Assembly (NCBI GenBank): GCA_019638075.1
Contig: JAHBUM010000006.1
Location: forward strand, 1 to 35,250
Reading direction: 5' to 3'
DNA: 35,250 nucleotides
DNA from: Flavobacteriales bacterium
GTDB taxonomy: Bacteria > Bacteroidota > Bacteroidia > Flavobacteriales_F > PHOS-HE28
Position 1 is the first letter of the stretch. Every line of letters starts with the position of its first letter. This document shows, piece by piece, positions 7,558 to 16,690 of this stretch. The position numbers were made by a program, and so were the translations under genes. The notes under the pieces are model-generated. The model had not been told where the DNA came from, did not search any database, and worked only from the letters and a program-made list of their open reading frames with translations.

Positions 7558-10542
7558 ATGGAACAGCATGTATTGAACCGGATGGTAGGTCGACCCAATG
7601 GGTCGACGCTACGGGTGCCATTAGCCATGTCGGCGGTCCTGATAATGGCGTGGTGCCCTGCCCAACAGGCCGTGAACCCCGCCCGCGACCTCGTGAACCC
7701 CTTCATCGGTACCGGCGGCCACGGCCACACGTTCCCCGGTGCCTGCGTTCCCAACGGTTTGGTGCAGCTCAGCCCCGATACCCGTCCCGATGGCTACAAC
7801 GACTGGGATGGTGCCAGCGGATACCATTACAGCGACAGCGTGATCTACGGCTTCAGCCATACCCACTTGAGCGGCACGGGGGTGTCAGATCTGTGTGATG
7901 TCCTGTTGATGCCAGTGAGCGCGGACGGAACCTTTCCTTGGACACAGGATCTGTACCGATCGGCCTTCAACAAGAACAGTGAACAGGCCCATGCAGGCTA
8001 CTACAAGGTAACCCTTGATGGCCCACCCAAGCTGAAAACCTACTCGCATTCCCAGCCAGCGCGCACCACCGATGGCGGACCGCTCAACGTTGAACTCACC
8101 GCCACGGCACGTGTTGGTGTACATCGTTACACGTATCCGATGGATGCTTCGGCAAGACTGGTGCTCGATCTGCGGCACCGGGACCAACTCCTTGGGAACA
8201 GCATTGAACTGGTCAATGGCAACGAGGTGGTGGGTGAACGGCGCTCCAGTTCGTGGGCGGCGGACCAACGGCTCTTCTACTGTATCCGCTTCAGTCAGCC
8301 GTGGAAGGAAACCGAGGTGGCCCCCAGCAACCTGTATGGCCGCGTTGCCGGGTTCAACTTCGGGACGCTCAAAGACCCCCTCATCGTCAAGGTCGGCATC
8401 TCGGCCGTGAGCGTCGAAGGGGCACGGAAAAACCTCGAAGCCGAAGTGCCCCATTGGGATTTCGACAAGGTGCGCACCGAAGCCGAGGCCGCATGGAACG
8501 CCAAGCTCAACAAGATCCAGATACAGGGCGGCACACGCGAACAGCAACGCATCTTCTACACCGCGCTATACCACTGCTACGTGGCACCGTACATCTTCAA
8601 CGATGTGGACGGCCAGTATCGCGGCATGGACGGTGAGGTACACCACGCCGACCACGACGTGTACACGGTCTTCAGCCTGTGGGATACGTTCCGCGCGCTG
8701 CACCCGCTGATGACGATCCTTGAGCCGGACATGACCCGCGATTGGATCAAGACTTTCCTGCTGCACTACCAGCAAAGTGGAAGGTTGCCGGTATGGGAAC
8801 TGTGGGGCAACGAGACCGATTGCATGATCGGCTACCACAGCGTGAGCGTGATCGCCGATGCGTATATGAAGGGGATCCGTGGGTTTGATGAGAAGCTGGC
8901 GCTGGAGGCGATGCTTGCCAGTGCCAACCGCGATGAACCGGGGCTGAACGCCTACCGCACCAAGGGCTACATAAGCAGCGAGGATGCGCCGGAGAGCGTG
9001 AGCAGGACGCTGGAGTATGCTTATGATGATGCGTGCATCGAGAAGTTCGCATCACGCAGCGGGCAACAGGTCGATATCGAGGAGATCAGGCCGTCCTTCA
9101 GCGAGCGCAGCATCTTCAGCCCGCTAAGCCTCTACGACCCTTCCACCGGCTTCTTTCGTGCGCGGCGCAACGGCGGCTTCGCCCCCGGCTTCGATCCGTA
9201 CGAGGTCAACTTCAACTACACCGAAGCCAATGCGTGGCATTACAGTCTTTTTGCGCCTCATTTCATCGAATACCTCTTGGGCCTGCGTGAGAGTCCGACG
9301 AAATTCCTCGACGACATCTTTGCTGCGAACAGTGCCACCAGCGGGCGCGAGCAGGCCGACATCACGGGCCTTATCGGCCAGTACGCGCACGGCAACGAAC
9401 CCAGCCACCATATCGCCTACCTGTACAACCGCGTGGGCAGGCCGGAGAAAACACGCGCCATGGTGAGGCGGATCATGCACGAGCTATACCACGATGCACC
9501 CGACGGGTTGAGCGGCAACGAAGACTGCGGACAGATGAGCGCGTGGTACGTATTGAGCGCATTGGGCTTCTACCCCATATCGCCCGGCATCGACAGCTTC
9601 TACGACCTCGGATATCCGCTCTTCGACGAGGCTCGGATCCACCTGCCGAACGGGAAGACGTGGACGATGGGTATCGCGGATGAAGCGCGGGAGGATCTTC
9701 CGCATTTCACGGATACCAGCGGATACATCCATGCCGAGCCGGGACGCATCAGTCATGAGGAGCTGATCGCGGGTGGCCGTATCCTGTTCGATCCGGACAG
9801 ACGGCCTCCGTACCAGCACGAGGCGTTCGGCACCGCCATCGATAGTTCCGCGTGGGACAGATGGGGCGCTCCCGTGATCCACGCCCGATCCGCGAGCTTC
9901 ACGGACCAACTGGAGATCACCGTGGATGGGAGGGGCGGCTGTTCCATCACCGATGCCAACGGTTCACGCTTCTGCCCGGATTCGCCCTTCATCATTGACG
10001 CCACGAGCACAGTGGAAGTGGATTGGAGTTCCGCATACGCCCCTGTCACCGCCCGTTTCACCAAGATCGACGGCTCACGCACCATCACTCTGGAGAGCAC
10101 TTACGCCAACCAGTACAGCGCCGGTGGCGACAACGCATTGATCGATGGCCTGCGTGGTGGAACGGATTTCCGCACCGGCGAATGGCAGGGCTACGAAGGG
10201 CAGGACCTTGTTGCCATGATCGATCTGGGGCAGGTGAGAACGTTGAAGCGCGCGGGCCTCAGCCTGCTCCAAGACCAGAAGAGCTGGATCTTCCTGCCAT
10301 CGGAGGTCACCATCGCGTGGAGCACGAACAAGCGCCAATGGAGCAGCCGCACGATCTCGCATACGGCCGATGCCAAGGCGGAAGGCGGCCACACCTTCGA
10401 GCTTTGGACGGAGGAGCTGGGGAAGAAGGCCCGCTACATCAGCATCGTGGCGAACAACGCAGGCCCCTGCCCCGACTGGCATCCCGGCAAGGGCGGCAGG
10501 ACGTGGATCTTCGCTGATGAGGTGTTGCTGGAGGTGGAGTGA
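7558..10542 (+). CDS. GH92 family alpha-mannosidase with C-terminal F5/8C-like domain
   Basis: 994 aa if ATG at 7558 is used; ATG at 7582 or 7627 are alternatives. The hydrophobic signal segment VPLAMSAVLIMAWCPAQQA has its basic n-region only if the start is 7558 or 7582. GH92 enzymes are Ca-dependent exo-alpha-mannosidases, mostly alpha-1,2, that trim high-mannose N-glycans. Family motifs are present: NPFIGTGGHGHTFPGA, GFSHTHLSGTG (from residue 98), SLWDTFRALHPL (W375-D376), HGNEPSHHIAYLYN (with E614, the expected general acid) and GNEDCGQMSAWYV (653-665, the acidic base region). Residues about 851-994 look like a discoidin/F5-8C sugar-binding domain (DNALIDGLRGG; GQDLVAMIDLGQ). It lies 17 bp after the ROK gene. 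A palindromic hairpin covers the n-region codons (7585-7612). Confidence 0.95.
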   Translation: MEQHVLNRMVGRPNGSTLRVPLAMSAVLIMAWCPAQQAVNPARDLVNPFIGTGGHGHTFPGACVPNGLVQLSPDTRPDGYNDWDGASGYHYSDSVIYGFSHTHLSGTGVSDLCDVLLMPVSADGTFPWTQDLYRSAFNKNSEQAHAGYYKVTLDGPPKLKTYSHSQPARTTDGGPLNVELTATARVGVHRYTYPMDASARLVLDLRHRDQLLGNSIELVNGNEVVGERRSSSWAADQRLFYCIRFSQPWKETEVAPSNLYGRVAGFNFGTLKDPLIVKVGISAVSVEGARKNLEAEVPHWDFDKVRTEAEAAWNAKLNKIQIQGGTREQQRIFYTALYHCYVAPYIFNDVDGQYRGMDGEVHHADHDVYTVFSLWDTFRALHPLMTILEPDMTRDWIKTFLLHYQQSGRLPVWELWGNETDCMIGYHSVSVIADAYMKGIRGFDEKLALEAMLASANRDEPGLNAYRTKGYISSEDAPESVSRTLEYAYDDACIEKFASRSGQQVDIEEIRPSFSERSIFSPLSLYDPSTGFFRARRNGGFAPGFDPYEVNFNYTEANAWHYSLFAPHFIEYLLGLRESPTKFLDDIFAANSATSGREQADITGLIGQYAHGNEPSHHIAYLYNRVGRPEKTRAMVRRIMHELYHDAPDGLSGNEDCGQMSAWYVLSALGFYPISPGIDSFYDLGYPLFDEARIHLPNGKTWTMGIADEAREDLPHFTDTSGYIHAEPGRISHEELIAGGRILFDPDRRPPYQHEAFGTAIDSSAWDRWGAPVIHARSASFTDQLEITVDGRGGCSITDANGSRFCPDSPFIIDATSTVEVDWSSAYAPVTARFTKIDGSRTITLESTYANQYSAGGDNALIDGLRGGTDFRTGEWQGYEGQDLVAMIDLGQVRTLKRAGLSLLQDQKSWIFLPSEVTIAWSTNKRQWSSRTISHTADAKAEGGHTFELWTEELGKKARYISIVANNAGPCPDWHPGKGGRTWIFADEVLLEVE
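7585..7612. repeat. Palindromic element (inside-out copy) at the GH92 start
   Basis: GTCGACCC-AAT-GGGTCGAC is a perfect 8-bp-arm hairpin. Outer GTAG and CTAC extend it by 4 bp with one bulged G at 7608. The arm words are the same GGGTCGAC/GTCGACCC words as in the palindrome at 30370, but in inverted order. It sits within the first codons of the GH92 ORF, encoding its polar n-region or lying just upstream of a later start. Confidence 0.7.
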
Positions 10543-10619
10543 TGTCGTTGTGGCGTGGCGGCGTTGACGATTGCCGGGCAGATGCAACCGCAACGACCTG
10601 TTCCCGTATAACACCGCCG

Positions 10620-12524
10620 ATGTTCAGACTTCCCCACCCCGCTGCGCTGGCCCTGTGCCTGATCCTCTGCATGCCGGTGGCGGGCAGGGCTTCGGCAGAT
10701 CAAGACGTTCCGCCCTCCGCAATGGGTGATCCGGTAACGGCCAGCCACCGTGTGGCGGAACTGATCAGCGAAGCGGACCGCTCGATCGACAAGGACCTGT
10801 TGCAGGCGCATGCCCACGCCGTGGAGGCGATGACTTTGGCCGGGGCATCGGGCGATGGCCTGATGCAACACAAGGCCCTTGCCTGCCTCGGGACCATCGA
10901 AGAGCGCATGGGGCTTTACGGCGACATGCTGGCGACCACCCGGCGCAGGGTACAAGTGGCGCAGGGGCTGGGCGATCCGCTCATGATCGCCATGGACCTC
11001 CGCGAGCTGGCTTCGGCATACCGGCTGAACGAGATGTCGGAGAAGGCCGTGGAAGAGGCCCGTAACTCGCTCGCCATGATGCTGCCCACCCGTCCGCTCA
11101 ACGAAGTGGAGGAGGCCCGGCTCTTCCTGATCCACACCCTTCACAACGCAGGGCGGTACGATGAGGCGTTCCGCATAGCCGAACACGCCATGGCGAAGGC
11201 GGTGGAACGCGGCGACCTGTATATGGAAGCGCGCTTCGCACGATCCATGGGCGATCTGATGCTGGCTCAAAGGCGCTTCGCCGATGCGATCGGCCATTTC
11301 ACGCAGGCCCGGCGGAGCCTGCCGGAGAAAGACGCCGCCGAAGAACACTATGCCGTGTGCTCGGCACTGGCGCGCGCCTATATCGGTCTTGGCCGGATCC
11401 CCGAAGCCTTGGCCGCCACCCGCGAGGCCGGATCGTTCATGCCTGAAGTGGACAATTGGAACAACAGGTCGGACCTCCTCGATCTCCGGTATCAGCTTGC
11501 AACGGCACAGCACCACTGGCCCGAGGCGATCATGCTGCTGAACGAGATCAAACGCACTTCCGACAGTGTGCTGATCTCGCGGCTCGACATGCAGACGGCC
11601 CGCCTGCAGATGCGCCACCGGCCCGACCATCAGGAGCGGGCCAACGTGGAAGCAGCCGCTGGGGACACCACGCCGGACACCAGTAACGGGTGGCTTGAGC
11701 CGATCCTCATCGGCCTGCTGGCGCTGCTGGGCATCGTGGCCTCCACCCTTTTCCTGTCCGTACGACGCGGCCGACGGCTGGCGCACCGCCTGAAGGTGAA
11801 GAGCGAGCAGATACAGGAACAGCAGCAGCGGATCCATGCGAAGGATCTGGAACTGCAACGCCAGAGCCTGCGCCTCGCCGAAACCCTGCTGAGCGAGGAG
11901 GAAAAGGAAATGATGATCAAGGAGATCCATCACCGGGTGAAGAACAACCTTCAGGTGGTGGACAGCCTGCTGCAGATCCAGGCCCTGGATGCAAACGCAC
12001 CGGATGTGCAGCGTGTGCTTCGCGTGGCACAGGGGCGCATCCGCTCCATGGCCTTGGTGCATGAACAGATCTACCACACCAGCAACGGGCGGTCCGGCGA
12101 TCTGCGCACCCATCTGGAAAAGTTGATCCGCAACATCCTGGCGGCGCACGGCGCGCATGACCGGATCTCGGTCCGGGTGGACACCACCCTGCCCATCTTC
12201 CGCATGGAAACGCTGCTGCCGCTCACCCTTGTCGTGAACGAGCTGTTCACCAACGCCCTCAAGTACGCCTTCAACGAAAAGGCCACCGGCCGGATCATCA
12301 TCGTGGTGCGCCCCACCGCAGACGGCTACGAGCTGCTGTTCAACGATGATGGCTGCGGCCTCGCGGCGAGCGATACCCGCGATGGCGGGTGCTCCTTCGG
12401 CATGGAGCTGCTGCGCATACTGGCGGAACAACTCAACGGGGAACTGCGGTTCATGGACGATCCGGGCACAGCCGCCTCGCTGGTCTTCGCCCCGGATCCC
12501 GTGCCGATGCGGGTGGCCTGCTGA
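10620..12524 (+). CDS. TPR-containing sensor histidine kinase, HisKA_2 type
   Basis: 634 aa from ATG at 10620, chosen because it gives a clean signal peptide (MFRLPHPAALALCLILCMPVAGRASA). Residues about 45-310 are helical pairs with TPR character (AYRLNEMSEKAVEEARNSLAM; GDLMLAQRRFADAIGHFTQA; AYIGLGRIPEALAATREAG), expected in the periplasm. One TM helix lies at about 358-380. A coiled coil (385-425) leads to EIHHRVKNNLQVVDSLLQIQ, the HisKA_2 dimerisation/phosphoacceptor motif (His438 expected). The HATPase part has the N box VVNELFTNALKYAF (N540, N545) and FNDDGCGL, SFGMELL. No response regulator is adjacent. It starts 77 bp after the GH92 gene; whether it senses glycans is unknown. Confidence 0.93.
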   Translation: MFRLPHPAALALCLILCMPVAGRASADQDVPPSAMGDPVTASHRVAELISEADRSIDKDLLQAHAHAVEAMTLAGASGDGLMQHKALACLGTIEERMGLYGDMLATTRRRVQVAQGLGDPLMIAMDLRELASAYRLNEMSEKAVEEARNSLAMMLPTRPLNEVEEARLFLIHTLHNAGRYDEAFRIAEHAMAKAVERGDLYMEARFARSMGDLMLAQRRFADAIGHFTQARRSLPEKDAAEEHYAVCSALARAYIGLGRIPEALAATREAGSFMPEVDNWNNRSDLLDLRYQLATAQHHWPEAIMLLNEIKRTSDSVLISRLDMQTARLQMRHRPDHQERANVEAAAGDTTPDTSNGWLEPILIGLLALLGIVASTLFLSVRRGRRLAHRLKVKSEQIQEQQQRIHAKDLELQRQSLRLAETLLSEEEKEMMIKEIHHRVKNNLQVVDSLLQIQALDANAPDVQRVLRVAQGRIRSMALVHEQIYHTSNGRSGDLRTHLEKLIRNILAAHGAHDRISVRVDTTLPIFRMETLLPLTLVVNELFTNALKYAFNEKATGRIIIVVRPTADGYELLFNDDGCGLAASDTRDGGCSFGMELLRILAEQLNGELRFMDDPGTAASLVFAPDPVPMRVAC

Positions 12525-12602
12525 TCACACCCAACGCACGGCATCACCGGCCCATACGCCGGAACTACCTTGCGGCCGCATCCTTCCGGGCAAGCCCGCA
12601 AC

Positions 12603-13397
12603 ATGGCCTCGCCACTCCACCCCGACCCATCGGCCTACGATCGCGAGTTCACCTTCAGCCGCATCGGCATGGTGCAGCGCCGCATGGTGTGGGGCTACAT
12701 GGACCGCCTGCTGCAGATGCCCGACATGCAGGTGCTTGAGCTGAACTGCGGCACCGGCACCGATGCCATCCATCTGGCACGCAACGGCCACCGTGTGCTG
12801 GCGACGGACATCAGCGAGGAAATGCTGAAGGTGGCGCGCGAAAAGGCACGGCAGTTCGGCGTGGAGGACCATATCACCCACATGCGTCTCGGGTTCGACG
12901 ACCTGCACCGGCTCACCACCCCACCGGTGGATATGGTGTTGAGCGATTTCGGCGGACTCAACTGCATCGATGCGGCGCACCTCGCGCAGCTGGTGGATCC
13001 CATCGCCAACGCATTGAAGCCGCATGGACGGTTCATCGCCGTGCTGATGCCGGACCGCTGCGCGAGCGAGACCATCTACCACATCCTGCGCGGTGAGTTC
13101 AAGGATGCCTTCCGCCGGGGACGGCACGACCCGGTCTGGGCCGGGCTTAGCGGCACCGGCGCAGTGACGTGGTACCACTCCCCCCGCCTTTTCGCCACCA
13201 CCTTCTCCAAGCGTTTCAGGGTGGTGAACATCCGCCCCATCGGGCTGCTGGTGCCACCCACGTATCTGGAACACCGCTTCGGCCATCGCCGCCGCCTGCT
13301 CGAACGCCTTACGAAGTGGGATGATCGGCTGAGCCGCTGGCAATGGACCGCGAGGTACGCGGACCACTACCTGATCGATCTGGAGCGCGTGCGTTGA
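12603..13397 (+). CDS. Class I SAM-dependent methyltransferase
   Basis: 264 aa from ATG at 12603. An upstream in-frame TTG at 12570 adds nothing family-like. Motif I VLELNCGTGTD (44-54) binds SAM, and LATDIS (Asp69) is the acidic end of strand 2. DMVLSDFGGLNCI (about 110-122) is motif IV, with the form seen in Methyltransf_11/25-like enzymes. GRFIAVLMPD is the post-motif strand. The C-terminal third is Arg-rich (LEHRFGHRRRLLERL). Substrate unknown. It is preceded by 78 bp without a clear promoter, downstream of the histidine kinase, and followed by a repeat-containing intergenic region. No sign of horizontal transfer. Confidence 0.9.
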   Translation: MASPLHPDPSAYDREFTFSRIGMVQRRMVWGYMDRLLQMPDMQVLELNCGTGTDAIHLARNGHRVLATDISEEMLKVAREKARQFGVEDHITHMRLGFDDLHRLTTPPVDMVLSDFGGLNCIDAAHLAQLVDPIANALKPHGRFIAVLMPDRCASETIYHILRGEFKDAFRRGRHDPVWAGLSGTGAVTWYHSPRLFATTFSKRFRVVNIRPIGLLVPPTYLEHRFGHRRRLLERLTKWDDRLSRWQWTARYADHYLIDLERVR

Positions 13398-13420
13398 GGA
13401 CCGCGAAGGGACGTATGCTC

Positions 13421-13545
13421 AGAGCAAATAGAGAAATGGAGAAATGAAGCAAAGGTGCCCCTGAAGAACGCCCGCGCTATGCTTGATAAGTTCGCTGGCA
13501 CCTCCCTTTGCTCTATTCCTCCATTGCTCCCATTGCTCCATTTGT
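13421..13545. repeat. Long imperfect purine-rich inverted repeat (intergenic)
   Basis: The left arm (13421-13459) contains GAGCAAATAGAGAAATGG and then AGAAATGAAGCAAAGG. The reverse complement of the right arm (13496-13545) aligns to it as GAGCAATGGGAGCAATGG then AGGAATAGAGCAAAGG, about 27 of 34 positions. Both arms share TGCC/GGCA at the inner ends, and the loop is about 36 nt. The gap 13398-13610 has no gene. The arms contain short GAGAAATG-type internal repeats. It could be a processed hairpin RNA, a decayed small mobile element or a transcription end; there is no terminator-like T run. Confidence 0.55.
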
Positions 13546-13598
13546 CCTGCCTCTACTCCTCCCCCCTTTTGCAAACAGAGGTCTAACCATCTGCGGGC

Positions 13599-13606
13599 TA
13601 TTTTCG
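13599..13606 (+). promoter_or_regulatory. Possible -7 element TATTTTCG
   Basis: TATTTTCG differs from TAnnTTTG at one base and lies 4 nt before the ATG at 13611. TTTG occurs at 13568-13571 but 27 nt away, longer than the usual 19. Tentative promoter of the metalloprotease gene, again with almost no leader. Confidence 0.3.
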
Positions 13607-13610
13607 CCGC

Positions 13611-16600
13611 ATGATGAGAACCTTACTCTTCTCGATCGGTATCGGATCCGTGCTTTGCAGCGCGGCACAGACCGTCCCGCACGACCACCGCTCGTGCGGC
13701 GCCCAATCCATCACGCAACGCCACCTCCACCAACACGGTGCGGGCGGCGACCTGCTCCGGCTTCTGCCTGCGGTAAGCCCGGCGGACCGTGGCGGCACCT
13801 ACACCGTTCCCGTGGTGGTGCATGTGGTGTGGAACACCGCGGCCGAGAACGTCACCACAGCGTCCATCAACGCCATGATCGCGCAGCTGAACGCGGACTA
13901 CTCCGCCACCAACAGCGACCTTGGGCAGGTGCGCCAGCCGTTCACCGGCGTAGTGGGTAACGTGGGGTTCCAGTTCTGCCTGGCCCAGACGGCACCGGAT
14001 GGCTCGCCCACCACGGGCATCGTGCGCGTACAGACCAGCGACACCTGGTTCGACCCGGACAATGAGACGGACGATATGAAGTTCGCGGGCACCGGAAGCC
14101 CCGCCTGGGACCCCACGCGCTACCTCAACATCTGGATCTGCGACATCACCAGCGGTGCGGCAGGCAACACCATTACCGTGGGCTACGCCTACCTGCCGGT
14201 CCAAGGCATCGTAGGCTCGGAATACGATGGGCTCGTGATCGACTATTCCTACGGCATGCAAACGGGCTCGCGCACCGCCACGCACGAGATCGGCCACTAC
14301 TTCGGGCTGCTGCATCCCTTCGACGAGAATGGCGCCTGCGTGAACGCTGACGGCTTCTCGGACACCCCGACCTCGAACAGCCCGACATACTCCTGCTCGA
14401 ACAGCAACCTGATGAAATGCGGCGTGCTGACGCAGTACGAGAACTTCATGGACTACAGCATCTGCACCGTCATGTTCACCGCACAGCAGGCCGCATACAT
14501 GGCCGGCCTGCTCACCAGCACGCGCGCAAGCCTGCTGCAAAGCAATGTGTGCTCCGCACCTACCACCGGATACTGCATACCCACCTCCGCAGGAGGCACC
14601 ACGGATGGCGACTACATCAACCGTGTGGCCGTGGGAACGATCAACAACGGCAACACCGGCGACACGCTGGGGCCATGGTACACGGACTACAGCGCGACCC
14701 TGTCAACAAGCCTGTCACGTGGTGGTACCTATACGCTCACCGTGCAGGGCGGCTCCTACCACAACGACCACGTGGCCGCATGGATCGACTATGATCAGGA
14801 TGAGTCGTTCGAGGCGGGCGAGCGGCTGGGGAATGCCGACATCACCGCCGCCGACCAGGTGGTGACCATCACCTTCACCGTTCCCGCAGGAGCCACGCTT
14901 GGCAACACCCGGCTGAGGGTGCGCAACGTGTACTACGGATCGGGCGAGCCCACCCCCACCGATCCCTGCTTCAACTACGCTTATGGCGAAACGGAAGACT
15001 ATGGGATCACTATCGTGGGCACCCCGCAGGGCCTATGCGTGCCATCATCCCCCGTCGGCACTGCTGACGGCGACTACATCAACCGCGTATCGCTCGGCTC
15101 CATCAACAACCTGAACAGCGGCGGACCCGCCGGGCCTTCGTATACCAACTACACGGCGAGCCATTCCACTACCCTTGCGCGCGGCACCCAATACACCCTT
15201 ACCGCACAGGGTGGCACGTACGCGGAAGACCACCTGTCCGCATGGATCGACTACGACCGCAATGGCACCTTCGGGGAGAATGAGCGGCTCGGAGAAATAG
15301 CCCTCACTGCGGCGAACCAGACGGTGACGATCACCTTCACCGTGCCCGCAGGAACAGCCATCGGGAACACGGTGCTCCGCGTACGCAACGTGTACCACAA
15401 CAACGGTGAACCCGTCCCCACCGACCCGTGCTTCAGCTACGACTTCGGGGAGACGGAGGACTACGGCATCAACATCGTGCAGGGCGGAAGCTCCCCCATC
15501 TGCATTCCTTCCTCGGCGAACGGGACCATCGATGGCGATTTTGTGAATTCCGTGATCCTCAACACCATCGTCAACGTCGGCTCTGGAGGCCCTGAGGAAC
15601 CCACATACACCGACTTCAGCGCGACCTTCAGCACCACCCTGGTGCGCAACGGCAGCTACGGCCTCATCATCGAAGGGGGCACGTACACCACCGACAGCTA
15701 CGCCGCCTGGATAGACCTGGACCAGGACGGCCAGTTCGAGGCGGGTGAGAAGATCGGCGAGTTCGCCACGACCGAAGCCGAAGAGACCCGGATCATCCCG
15801 TTCACCATACCGGCCAACGCCCCTTTGGGCAGCACCAAAATGCGGGTGCGGGGCGTGTACACCGGCCAGGGCGAACCGGTCCCCGTGGATCCGTGCCACG
15901 ACTATGCGTTCGGTGAAACGGAGGACTACGGCATCACCATCGCCCCGGCGCCGAGCAGCTATTGCACGCCCTACACCATACTGGGCACGGTGGATGGCGA
16001 CTTCATCAACAGCGTGACACTGGCTTCGATCGCCAACCTGAACACGGGAGGCATCGATGCCCCGCCGTATGCGGATCACTTCAACACGCACAGCACCACG
16101 CTGCTCCGGGGCAACGAATACAGCTTGGAGATCGAAAGCGGCGACTATGCGCCGGACACCTATGCAGCGTGGATCGACATGGACCAGAACGGAACCTTCG
16201 ACGCCGACGAACTCCTTGGGCAGTTCACCACCACCGAGCCCGGGGAGACAGGAGAGATCATCTTCAGCATTCCCGAAGATGCCCCGGTGGGTGTGACCCG
16301 GCTGCGGGTGCGCGGTGGCTTCCTTCTTGCCTCGGAACCCGCCCCCATGGACCCGTGCCATCCCTACGCGTATGGCGAGACCGAGGATTACCAGGTGACC
16401 ATCCAGTTCGGCACCAGGATCAACGGCTCCTCCGAAGCAGGCTTGGGACTTTGGCCGAACCCGGCCTCAGGCTTAGTAACGGTGCATCTGCCTTCGGAGG
16501 GTCCGGCCCGCACCGAGGTGGTTGACATGCAGGGCCGGACGGTGATCCAGGGATCCCTCACGGGGCCGACGACATCGTTCGATGTATCGGGCCTGGCATC

Positions 16601-16673
16601 GGGATACTATCTGGTGCGCGTGATCCAGAACGACGTGGTCATGAACGCGCGCTTGGAAGTGATCGGGCACTGA
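13611..16673 (+). CDS. T9SS-exported M43 (pappalysin-like) metalloprotease with four GEVED repeats
   Basis: 1020 aa. The signal peptide is MMRTLLFSIGIGSVLCSAAQ; a second ATG follows at 13614. The catalytic domain lies at about 60-315. It has the metzincin zinc motif HEIGHYFGLLH at 225-235 (ligands H225, H229, H235; base E226), FSDTPT after it, and YENFMDYSICTVMFT, which contains the Met-turn as in M43 proteases. Four GEVED modules of about 148 residues follow (about 322-469, 476-623, 631-777, 785-931). Each begins with DGDYIN/DGDFIN and ends YGETEDYGITI or similar. Residues about 945-1020 (LGLWPNPASGLVTVHLPSEG ... DMQGR ... GLASGYYLVRV) are a type A T9SS sorting domain. An extracellular or surface protease; the substrate is unknown. 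Confidence 0.95.
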   Translation: MMRTLLFSIGIGSVLCSAAQTVPHDHRSCGAQSITQRHLHQHGAGGDLLRLLPAVSPADRGGTYTVPVVVHVVWNTAAENVTTASINAMIAQLNADYSATNSDLGQVRQPFTGVVGNVGFQFCLAQTAPDGSPTTGIVRVQTSDTWFDPDNETDDMKFAGTGSPAWDPTRYLNIWICDITSGAAGNTITVGYAYLPVQGIVGSEYDGLVIDYSYGMQTGSRTATHEIGHYFGLLHPFDENGACVNADGFSDTPTSNSPTYSCSNSNLMKCGVLTQYENFMDYSICTVMFTAQQAAYMAGLLTSTRASLLQSNVCSAPTTGYCIPTSAGGTTDGDYINRVAVGTINNGNTGDTLGPWYTDYSATLSTSLSRGGTYTLTVQGGSYHNDHVAAWIDYDQDESFEAGERLGNADITAADQVVTITFTVPAGATLGNTRLRVRNVYYGSGEPTPTDPCFNYAYGETEDYGITIVGTPQGLCVPSSPVGTADGDYINRVSLGSINNLNSGGPAGPSYTNYTASHSTTLARGTQYTLTAQGGTYAEDHLSAWIDYDRNGTFGENERLGEIALTAANQTVTITFTVPAGTAIGNTVLRVRNVYHNNGEPVPTDPCFSYDFGETEDYGINIVQGGSSPICIPSSANGTIDGDFVNSVILNTIVNVGSGGPEEPTYTDFSATFSTTLVRNGSYGLIIEGGTYTTDSYAAWIDLDQDGQFEAGEKIGEFATTEAEETRIIPFTIPANAPLGSTKMRVRGVYTGQGEPVPVDPCHDYAFGETEDYGITIAPAPSSYCTPYTILGTVDGDFINSVTLASIANLNTGGIDAPPYADHFNTHSTTLLRGNEYSLEIESGDYAPDTYAAWIDMDQNGTFDADELLGQFTTTEPGETGEIIFSIPEDAPVGVTRLRVRGGFLLASEPAPMDPCHPYAYGETEDYQVTIQFGTRINGSSEAGLGLWPNPASGLVTVHLPSEGPARTEVVDMQGRTVIQGSLTGPTTSFDVSGLASGYYLVRVIQNDVVMNARLEVIGH
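14574..16403 (+). repeat. Four tandem GEVED-domain repeats within the metalloprotease gene
   Basis: Four copies of about 440-460 bp encode modules with the pattern DGDYIN ... STTLxRG ... AWIDYDQDGxF ... GExLG ... FTVPAxAxxGxTxLRVR ... DPCxxYxYGETEDY. Copies have diverged at DNA level and are recognisable mainly as protein repeats, so they are old domain duplications and not recent slippage. Confidence 0.85.
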
Positions 16674-16690
16674 TCCGAACTGCACGATGC

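Noticed and set aside
10543-10619. GTCGTTGTGG / CCGCAACGAC arms in the gap before the kinase
   Set aside because: One mismatch and about 35 nt apart in GC-rich DNA; too weak to report as an element.
10434-12431. 665-codon open frame on the minus strand across the histidine kinase
   Set aside because: The plus frame has HisKA_2 and HATPase motifs in order; the antisense frame has no recognisable motif.
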